A DNA stretch of 8,969 nucleotides, taken from contig CALFYN010001213.1 of the NCBI GenBank assembly GCA_937952345.1, positions 1 to 8,969 of the forward strand, in the 5' to 3' direction. The notes beneath the pieces were generated by a model that was not told where the DNA came from, made no database searches, and saw only the letters and a program-made list of their open reading frames with translations. A program made the translations under genes and the position numbers. Below, in pieces: positions 1-5,882 of the stretch; positions within the stretch are counted from its first letter, which is position 1, and each line of letters starts with the position of its first letter. Origin of the DNA: an uncultured Acidobacteriota bacterium (lineage in GTDB: Bacteria; Acidobacteriota; Terriglobia; Bryobacterales; Bryobacteraceae).

Positions 1-1037
1 GCGGCAGAAGGAAACGGAGCCAGAGGGATGGTGAGCATAGCGGAAGCCCCGCTAGGCGTGCCCATGAGTTGCGGAGTGGACCCATCGATGGTGTAGTGGG
101 CGATGGACAGGCCGCTGCCCCCGGTGTCGAGCAGGGTTGCGGTAAGGGAGAACGATACGCCCTTGGCGACCGGGTTGGGTGTTGCGGTGACGCTCGTGAC
201 AACGGGTGGAGTGTTGTCGACGTCCAGGAGACCGTAGCCAACATAGTTGTGGTAGGCGCCCGAGGTGAGTTGCGTGTTGCCGGAGCCATCGAAATTCACG
301 CGCCAGATTTGATCGTAGAAGGTGTAGTAGATGACGTCGACGAATTGATCGATCCCCATGAAGCCCCCATCGCCGGTGTTGACGCCGGGAACGTCCTGCT
401 GGTTGGAACCATCGGGGTTCATAGTGCGGATGTATTTGACTGGGTGGTTATAAAGAAAGGCGACCTTGTGGCCGGGGCCGCCCGCGGCGGGAAACTGACT
501 GAAATAGTTGGTCAGAACGGCAGGGTTGTTGAGGCCGTTTTCGGGGATGCGGTAGAGCAACTGACTGAAGGCGTTCCCGAGAGCGCTTTGGACAAAATAG
601 ATATAGCCGTCGCGGCCCCACGAGAAGAGACTCTGATGGCTGCTTGCCGTGGTGTTGAGGGCGGCGGATCCGGTACCATCTGCGTTCATGGTGTAAGAAG
701 TGAAGTTGCTCTGATACGTGAGGACAAGGCGGGTGGCGTTAGGATTGGGGGCGTACTCGAGAACGCCGGAGGTGCTGGGGATGGCTTGCGCCGGGGATTG
801 AAGTGCAAGGCCAAGGAGAGGGGCGCGGTAGAGCTGGCCGCCGCTCTTGAAGAACAGGGTGCTATTGGCGAGCCGAGGCTGGAGGGCATCGCCGACGGTG
901 GTGAGCCGGGTTTGCGACGAGCCATCAGTGTTCATGATCCAGACATCTCCGGACTTGACGTAGACAAGGGCGCCTTGTTGCGCAGCTGGCACGACGGCGG
1001 CTGCGAGGGCGGCAAACAGTACGATTTTGGCGAACAT
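1..1037 (-). CDS. Secreted PD40/TolB-like six-blade beta-propeller protein with C-terminal Ig-like domain (partial, 3' end outside window)
   Basis: The minus strand is open without a stop from the ATG at 1037 to the window edge: 345 complete codons, and the true C-terminus is missing. The start is fixed by a strong AAAGGAG ribosome binding site five bases upstream. Residues 1-20 form a signal peptide (MFAKIVLFAALAAAVVPAAQ), so the protein is exported. Six strand motifs of the PD40/WD40-like type follow: VWIMNTDGS (~32), LYRAP (~69), YTMNADG (~115), LYRIPENG (~161), IRTMNPDGS (~203) and IWRVNFDGSGNTQLT (~244). They are spaced 35-46 residues apart, as in a six-bladed TolB-type propeller. From about residue 275 (DNTPPVVTSVTATPNPVAKG) an Ig-like beta-sandwich begins, as in extracellular adhesive or modular proteins. 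I see no catalytic motif, so binding or scaffolding outside the cytoplasm is the likely role; the partner is unknown. It is divergent from the membrane regulator at 1188, which may control it. Codons end mostly in C. Fold confidence is good; function is unknown. Confidence 0.85.
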   Translation of the reverse strand, partial: MFAKIVLFAALAAAVVPAAQQGALVYVKSGDVWIMNTDGSSQTRLTTVGDALQPRLANSTLFFKSGGQLYRAPLLGLALQSPAQAIPSTSGVLEYAPNPNATRLVLTYQSNFTSYTMNADGTGSAALNTTASSHQSLFSWGRDGYIYFVQSALGNAFSQLLYRIPENGLNNPAVLTNYFSQFPAAGGPGHKVAFLYNHPVKYIRTMNPDGSNQQDVPGVNTGDGGFMGIDQFVDVIYYTFYDQIWRVNFDGSGNTQLTSGAYHNYVGYGLLDVDNTPPVVTSVTATPNPVAKGVSFSLTATLLDTGGSGLSIAHYTIDGSTPQLMGTPSGASAMLTIPLAPFPSA

Positions 1038-1042
1038 TCATT

Positions 1043-1049
1043 CTCCTTT
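1043..1049 (-). promoter_or_regulatory. Strong ribosome binding site of the propeller gene
   Basis: Read on the minus strand this is AAAGGAG, followed by five bases and then the ATG at 1037. It is the only near-consensus Shine-Dalgarno at usable spacing in the window. It decides between two overlapping ATGs: the one at 1041-1039 lies in a different frame with a short, unrecognisable product, while 1037 opens the signal peptide and propeller frame. Confidence 0.8.
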
Positions 1050-1055
1050 TCATGT

Positions 1056-1079
1056 CCACCGAAGGAAATGGCTCGGTGG
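1056..1079 (-). promoter_or_regulatory. Perfect 7-bp hairpin in the 5' leader of the propeller gene
   Basis: CCACCGA (1056-1062) and TCGGTGG (1073-1079) are exact reverse complements around a 10-base loop. The structure lies seven bases upstream of the ribosome binding site of the minus-strand gene, so in RNA it would be a 5' stem-loop. It could stabilise the message, modulate translation, or act as a DNA dyad bound by a regulator. No U-tract follows it on the minus strand, so it is not a terminator. Confidence 0.45.
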
Positions 1080-1086
1080 CAGACTG

Positions 1087-1115
1087 ATTGTGCGGAAGTT
1101 GGCCAGAAGAACCAA
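1087..1115 (-). promoter_or_regulatory. Candidate sigma-70-type promoter for the propeller gene
   Basis: On the minus strand TTGGTT (1115-1110) and CACAAT (1092-1087) are separated by exactly 17 bases. Each is only a partial match to TTGACA/TATAAT (3/6 and 4/6). The spacing, the location upstream of the gene and the overlap with phased repeats support it. A start near 1080 would put the 1056-1079 hairpin at the very 5' end of the transcript. This is inference from weak hexamers. Confidence 0.25.
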
Positions 1116-1151
1116 GCGCAGGATCGCGCAAAGTCGCGCAAAATCGTGCAA
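1114..1151. repeat. Helically phased 8-bp direct repeats (TCGCGCAA) in the divergent promoter region
   Basis: TCGCGCAA occurs at 1124-1131 and 1134-1141, with a one-mismatch copy TCGTGCAA at 1144-1151. A degenerate copy, AAGCGCAG, lies at 1114-1121. All four are at exact 10-bp steps, about one helical turn, so every copy faces the same side of the DNA. A further AGCGCA core lies at 1164-1169, close to the same phase. Such arrays are typical of cooperative regulator binding. The array sits between two divergent genes, one of which encodes an HTH protein, so it is a candidate operator for that protein. The binding is inferred. Confidence 0.5.
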
Positions 1152-1187
1152 CTTAGGTAGTTAAGCGCATGGTAAACTGCCGATACG

Positions 1188-2375
1188 ATGGCACAGCTCG
1201 GATCGTGGAAAGAGATCGCAGGGCACTTGAAGGTGAGCATCCGGACAGCACAGACATGGGAGCGAGACCGGGGAATGCCGGTGCGCCGGATTCCAGGATC
1301 CCATGGGCGGGTGTTCGCCGAAAGCGCGGAGTTGGACGCCTGGAAGCTCGCTCAGAATCCGGCGGAGGTGGATGCTGGGACCCGGATTGACAAGCGGATT
1401 GTGGCCTTGGCGGTGGTTGGGGTTGTGACGCTGGCGGTGCTAGGCATGACACTGGCGGCAACAAGGGGGCCGGCTTCCTGGCGATACCATGGTTCGACGC
1501 TGGTGGTGGAGGACGAGTCGGGGAGGGAGGTGTGGCGTAAAGCGTTTGAGGAGCCCGTGGACACCACCTACCAAGTCTATCGACGTGAACGGGCTTGGGT
1601 GGGGGATCTGGACGGGGACGGGCGCAAAGAAACGCTGTTTGTGCACGCGCCCTGGCGGAACAGCACGCAACTGGTGGCTTTTTCAGCGGAGGGAAAGGAG
1701 TTGTGGCGGTTCGAGCCCGGCAAGACGGTGGTGACGAAGAAGAACACCTACGCGCCGCCATATGTGATCCAGCAGTTCCTGGTAACGGCTGACGGGAATG
1801 TCCTGATCACGAGTTGCCACTACATGTATCATCCCAATCAGGTCGTTCTGTTGGATTTGAAAGGGAAGATACAGCGGGAATACTGGCATTCGGGGCGATT
1901 GGGGACAGTCGAAATAGCGGACATGGATGAAGATGGGGAGCAGGAAATATATCTGGGCGGGGTTAGCCAAGGGTACAAGATGGCGACGGTGGTGCGACTG
2001 GATGCCGCGTCGTTTGGGGGAGCTTCGGTGGAAGAAGATGCGATGTATCAGATGCAGGGGTTCGCGGAGGGTTATGGATCCAAGCGCATTCTACTCCCCC
2101 GCAGTTGCATCAACCGCGAACTCGAGCAGTACAACGTGGTGTTTTCCGTGCATACGAGCCGCGAAGGACTGGTGGTAGACGTACATGAGCGGCCGTCTCT
2201 GACACCTGGGTCGAGCACCCAGTTCGAACTCGACGGGCTGCTGGGTTTGCGGCGGTTCCACTACTCGGATACTTACCAGGCGCAGCACAGGCTTATGGTG
2301 GCACAAGGGATGCACCGGCATGAACTGGAGTCCGACGCGGGAGAAATGAAGCATTTGCGCATTCTCGACCGTTGA
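1188..2375 (+). CDS. Membrane-spanning one-component regulator: cytoplasmic HTH, single TM helix, extracytoplasmic FG-GAP/propeller-like domain
   Basis: The 395-residue product starts at the only ATG after an in-frame stop at 1173; no clear ribosome binding site precedes it. Residues 5-53 (WKEIAGHLKVSIRTAQTWER... VFAESAELDAW) form a short helix-turn-helix of the MerR/excisionase-like type often seen in Acidobacteriota. Residues 71-91 (VALAVVGVVTLAVLGMTLAA region) are a single hydrophobic helix preceded by basic residues, giving a cytoplasmic N-terminus. The rest is outside: strand motifs SGREVW (W116), EGKELW (W173) and KGKIQREYW (W233) recur every 57-60 residues. Two acidic DxDxDG-type loops, DLDGDG at 140-145 and DMDEDG at 245-250, resemble calcium-binding FG-GAP/VCBS loops; a degenerate TADGN lies at 200-204. 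The only two cysteines (210, 307) are both external. It probably senses something outside the cytoplasm and binds DNA directly, as ToxR/CadC-type proteins do, with the phased repeats just upstream as the nearest candidate target. Its codons end in G much more than those of the other three genes. The ligand is unknown. Confidence 0.8.
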   Translation: MAQLGSWKEIAGHLKVSIRTAQTWERDRGMPVRRIPGSHGRVFAESAELDAWKLAQNPAEVDAGTRIDKRIVALAVVGVVTLAVLGMTLAATRGPASWRYHGSTLVVEDESGREVWRKAFEEPVDTTYQVYRRERAWVGDLDGDGRKETLFVHAPWRNSTQLVAFSAEGKELWRFEPGKTVVTKKNTYAPPYVIQQFLVTADGNVLITSCHYMYHPNQVVLLDLKGKIQREYWHSGRLGTVEIADMDEDGEQEIYLGGVSQGYKMATVVRLDAASFGGASVEEDAMYQMQGFAEGYGSKRILLPRSCINRELEQYNVVFSVHTSREGLVVDVHERPSLTPGSSTQFELDGLLGLRRFHYSDTYQAQHRLMVAQGMHRHELESDAGEMKHLRILDR

Positions 2376-2499
2376 GTTTCTTCCGCCTCCAATCCGACCA
2401 TCTCCCGATCCTCTGCCAGCCAACCGGCATCCTCCAACTGGGCGATTCTTAAGGGTCGTGCGAAAGTAATAACTCCAAAACTGTGATAACGTCTCTCAA
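2376..2499. other. Pyrimidine-rich intergenic gap with a possible extended -10 element
   Basis: No gene is visible. The first 65 bases (2376-2440) hold 30 C against 9 G, in sharp contrast to the G-rich gene on its left. No convincing hairpin plus T-run terminates the upstream gene. Near the right end TGTGATAAC (2482-2490 region) resembles an extended -10 (TG-N-GATAAC), but no -35 is visible and no Shine-Dalgarno precedes the ATG at 2500. If used, the start point would be within a few bases of the ATG. Confidence 0.3.
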
Positions 2500-5400
2500 A
2501 TGAGGCTCCTTACTTTACTCACTGTCGGAATTCTGACAGCGACATCTTTATTTGGACAAGCCACCACCGCCAAAGTGGTTGGCACCGTTACGGACCCCTC
2601 CGGTGCTCTAGTCGCCGGTGCGAAAGTCGATATTCGCAGCGTCCAAACCAACCTCACACGGTCCACAAACACCGACCAGCAAGGCAATTACGAGTTCAAC
2701 TTCCTCCCCGTCGGAGCCTACACCCTTGCCGTGGAAGCCGGTGGTTTTCAGACCGCGAACGTCACCTCGTTCCAACTCTCCGTCGATCAAACGGCCCGCG
2801 TCGATGTCAAACTGACCCTCGGTGCCACCGCCGAATCCATCAAAGTCGAAGCCGGCGCTATCCTTATGCAGACAGAAAACGCCACCGTCGGCACCGTCAT
2901 AGATTCGCAGAAAGTTGTGGAACTCCCATTGAACGGCCGAAGTTTCGTACAACTCGCGCTGCTCACCCCGGGCGTCAACCCCGGCACACCCGGCTCGATC
3001 ACCGTCCGCCGCCTCCGAGGCTCCGTCGGCCAAGCTGTGGGCATGTCCGCCAACGGCGCGCGCGACACCCAGAACCGCTTCTATTACGACGGCATCGAAG
3101 CTATGGACCTCGATAGCTACAGCTTCAGCTTTTCCCCGTCCATCGATGCCATCAACGAATTCAAAGTCCAATCCAGCACCTATTCGGCCGAAATCGGTGG
3201 TGCTCCCGGCGGCCAGGTTAACCTCACCACCAAGAGCGGTACCAATCAACTCCACGGCACCGCCTGGGAATTCAACCGTAACGATGCATTCACTGCTCTA
3301 AACGGCTTCCAGCCCCGCACCCCAGGCGCGAAGCCGCCTCGCCTCAATCGCAATCAATACGGCCTGAACATCGGTGGACCAGTACTTGTCCCCAAACTCT
3401 ACAACGGCAAGGACAAGACGTTCTTCTTCTTTAACTGGGAAGCCGGACGCCAGGTCGCTGGCTCCTTCGGCGGACAAGCACTTATTCCACCTACGCCTCT
3501 CCGCCAAGGCGATTTCTCCTCCGTTGCCGCCGCCGCCCCCATTTACGATCCCACCACCGGGCAACCTTTCCCCAATAACGTCATTCCCGGCAACCGCATC
3601 GCCGACCACGCCCGCAAGTTCCTCGATCAATTCGTCCCCGCGCCCAACGCAAACGACCCCGGCATCAACTACCGCGGTCCCCGCCTAGCCGCGCCTATCA
3701 CTCAAGATCAATACGTCAGCCGCATCGATCATGTATTCTCCTCGCGCGACAACTTCAGCGCCAGCTACATCTACAACATCCAGGCCGACGATACTGTCCC
3801 CACATTCAGCTTCGACACCCGCGGCAACTCCGGCCGCGCCCAGAATCTCTCGCTCCAGGAAGTACATGTGTTCTCGCCAACCGTCGTCAATGAATTGCGC
3901 GCCGGCTGGCACCGATTCTTCGAGCATGAATTCTTCGGAACCACCGACAAACCCGAGTTCGACGTCGCCAATATCATCGGCATTCCCGGCGTCGCTACCC
4001 GCTCCCGCGATTTCGGTCCGCCCACCTTCAGCGCCGGCTATGTCATGCCCACCGTCCGCGGCATCGGCCCCCGCGACCGGCTCAACCAGTTGTGGCAGGT
4101 GAGTGACAATCTATCCATTCGAAAGGGCAGCCATTTTCTGAAGGCTGGCGCGCTCGTCGCCCGCCGGAACTGGACCTTCGATGAAGCCGTCAATCCCCGT
4201 GGCTCCTTCGCCTACAGCGGTCTCGTCACTGCTGGACCCACCGCAACAGCCACCCGAGACCGCCAGTTCGCCGAGTTCCTCCTCGGCCTGGCCACCACAG
4301 CACAGGTCAGCGTCGAGCCCTTCGCCACGCGCATGAACAACTGGTGGCAAGCCTATTATTTTCAGGATGACTGGAAAGTCACATCGAACCTCACCTTGAA
4401 CTACGGCATCCGTTACGAATACTACAAGCCACCCATCCAACGCGGCAAAGCCACCAATTTCGATCTCAACGGCTTCGTTCCCGTGCGCCAGACCTTCCAC
4501 GGCTTCCCTGACATCCCGGACACCTCTGACCGCCCCGCTGCCCTGGTCTACGGCGACCGCAACGACTTCGGACCTCGCTTTGGATTTGCCTACCTCGTCC
4601 CCAAAGCCGATGACTTTGTCATTCGTGGCGGCTACGGGATCTACTACACTCCAGAAATCACCAATTCCTGGACCACACTCACCCTCAATCCGCCCATCGT
4701 TCGCACCTTTTCCTTTACCGGTGCGCCCAACAATCCCATTCAGGTGGCGAACGCATTCCGAGGCCAAGGCAACACGGCCGTTGGCCTCTTTGGCTCAGGT
4801 TCGCTAGATCCCAACCTTCGCACCTCCTACACTCAGCAGTGGAATCTCACGCTACAGAAGAAGCTGCCCAAGGATATCTACTTCGACCTTGGATACGTTG
4901 GATCCAAGGGGACTAACCTCACCCTCAGCTTCGACGGCAACCGCCCCATCGAAACTCTCATCCCTGGGCCCACAACCCCCTCCATCGCCAGCCGCCGCCC
5001 GTTTCGCGGCTTCGATAACATCAACACCACCAAATCCATCGGAAATTCCATCTACCACTCCATGCAGATGAAGATGGAGCGCCGGGTCTCCAACGGCCTT
5101 TCCATCCTCGGGGCCTACACCTGGTCCAAGAGCCTGTCCAACGCCGATATCTCAAGCGTGGGCGGCGGCAGCTTCATCGGCTCGGTCCAGGACTACCGAA
5201 ACCTCGGCGCCAGCCGCGCGCCCTCCGGCTTTGATATCCGCCACCGCCTTTCCATGGCAGCAATCTACGATGTTCCCCTTTTCCGTAACGCCTCCAACGG
5301 AATGGTTCGCACTCTCCTCGGCGGCTGGCAATTAGGCACCATTATCACTGAGCAGACCGGCTTTGGAGCTGCTCTGAGCAATGTGGCCGACACAACCGGG

Positions 5401-5790
5401 ACTGGAGTCGCCTCCCGGCCAGATGTTGTCGCAGGCCAGCAGGCCATGCTTGATCGAGGGCAGCGTACTCGTCAGCGCTGGTTCAATACCGCTGCCTTCA
5501 CTCGGCCCCAGCCGGGCCAGTTCGGTACCGCATCCCGAATCCCCATCCACCTCCCAGGACTGAATCAGGTGGATGCCTCCGCCACCAAGAACTTCCGCTT
5601 CGCCGAACGCCACAACGTCCAGTTCCGCGCCGAGTTCTTTAACTTCTTCAACCACGTCAATCTTGGGGCTCCCGGTACGAACCTGCTCGACACCGTCAAC
5701 TTCGGCCGCATCACCTCCACTAACCAGGGTGCAGCCGGCATGCCCGGCGACGCCCGGGTCGTCCAGTTCGGCCTGAAGTACCAATTTTGA
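2500..5790 (+). CDS. Oar-like TonB-dependent outer-membrane receptor with N-terminal carboxypeptidase regulatory-like domain
   Basis: The product is 1096 residues, a usual length for this family. Residues 1-20 are a signal peptide (MRLLTLLTVGILTATSLFGQ). Residues 23-108 form a carboxypeptidase-D regulatory-like beta-sandwich (VVGTVTDPSGALVAGAKV, then QGNYEFNFLPVGAYTLAVEAGGF). A plug-like region spans about 120-245 (VVELPLNGRSFVQLALLTPGV, FYYDGIEA, INEFKVQSSTYSAEIGGAPG). The barrel begins near 286 (NQYGLNIGGPV, then FFFFNWE at 308-314) and ends with QFRAEFFNFFNH (1041-1052) and a terminal phenylalanine, the usual BAM assembly signal. It should import or bind a large substrate at the outer membrane using TonB/ExbBD energy. 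The substrate cannot be read from sequence, and no TonB, ExbBD, SusD-like or degradative gene lies nearby. I see no convincing TonB box. Codons end strongly in C, which generates many long antisense open frames. No Shine-Dalgarno precedes the start. Confidence 0.93.
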   Translation: MRLLTLLTVGILTATSLFGQATTAKVVGTVTDPSGALVAGAKVDIRSVQTNLTRSTNTDQQGNYEFNFLPVGAYTLAVEAGGFQTANVTSFQLSVDQTARVDVKLTLGATAESIKVEAGAILMQTENATVGTVIDSQKVVELPLNGRSFVQLALLTPGVNPGTPGSITVRRLRGSVGQAVGMSANGARDTQNRFYYDGIEAMDLDSYSFSFSPSIDAINEFKVQSSTYSAEIGGAPGGQVNLTTKSGTNQLHGTAWEFNRNDAFTALNGFQPRTPGAKPPRLNRNQYGLNIGGPVLVPKLYNGKDKTFFFFNWEAGRQVAGSFGGQALIPPTPLRQGDFSSVAAAAPIYDPTTGQPFPNNVIPGNRIADHARKFLDQFVPAPNANDPGINYRGPRLAAPITQDQYVSRIDHVFSSRDNFSASYIYNIQADDTVPTFSFDTRGNSGRAQNLSLQEVHVFSPTVVNELRAGWHRFFEHEFFGTTDKPEFDVANIIGIPGVATRSRDFGPPTFSAGYVMPTVRGIGPRDRLNQLWQVSDNLSIRKGSHFLKAGALVARRNWTFDEAVNPRGSFAYSGLVTAGPTATATRDRQFAEFLLGLATTAQVSVEPFATRMNNWWQAYYFQDDWKVTSNLTLNYGIRYEYYKPPIQRGKATNFDLNGFVPVRQTFHGFPDIPDTSDRPAALVYGDRNDFGPRFGFAYLVPKADDFVIRGGYGIYYTPEITNSWTTLTLNPPIVRTFSFTGAPNNPIQVANAFRGQGNTAVGLFGSGSLDPNLRTSYTQQWNLTLQKKLPKDIYFDLGYVGSKGTNLTLSFDGNRPIETLIPGPTTPSIASRRPFRGFDNINTTKSIGNSIYHSMQMKMERRVSNGLSILGAYTWSKSLSNADISSVGGGSFIGSVQDYRNLGASRAPSGFDIRHRLSMAAIYDVPLFRNASNGMVRTLLGGWQLGTIITEQTGFGAALSNVADTTGTGVASRPDVVAGQQAMLDRGQRTRQRWFNTAAFTRPQPGQFGTASRIPIHLPGLNQVDASATKNFRFAERHNVQFRAEFFNFFNHVNLGAPGTNLLDTVNFGRITSTNQGAAGMPGDARVVQFGLKYQF

Positions 5791-5825
5791 CGAATCTGTC
5801 CGATAAGATCTAACGGAGGCCCGGC

Positions 5826-5850
5826 GGCAGCTCGGAATTCCCGCGCTGCC
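5826..5850 (+). other. GC-rich hairpin between the receptor and kinase genes
   Basis: GGCAGC (5826-5831) pairs with GCTGCC (5845-5850). An inner CGG/CC-G helix around an AATT loop can extend the stem with one mismatch and one bulge. It lies 35 bases after the receptor stop and 32 bases before the kinase start. No T-run follows, so it is not a classical intrinsic terminator. It may protect the 3' end of the receptor message, or lie in the kinase leader. A GGAGG at 5816-5820 has no start codon within useful distance. Confidence 0.4.
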
Positions 5851-5882
5851 TGCCGTGGTCGCCTCAGGGTCTTTGACGGACT

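Noticed and set aside
69..1160. 363-codon open frame on the plus strand
   Set aside because: It is antisense to the minus-strand propeller gene, which has a signal peptide, repeated PD40 motifs and a strong ribosome binding site. The plus-strand product has no recognisable domain and looks like a shadow of C-ending codons.
1153..1761. 202-codon minus-strand frame opposite the membrane regulator
   Set aside because: The product is low-complexity, rich in Pro, Ser and Arg, and runs antisense to a gene with clear HTH, TM and calcium-loop motifs.
2608..4767. Long minus-strand open frames (about 215-218 codons at 2608-3255 and 4111-4767)
   Set aside because: They lie inside the TonB receptor gene, lack plausible starts and domains, and are explained by its strong C-ending codon bias.
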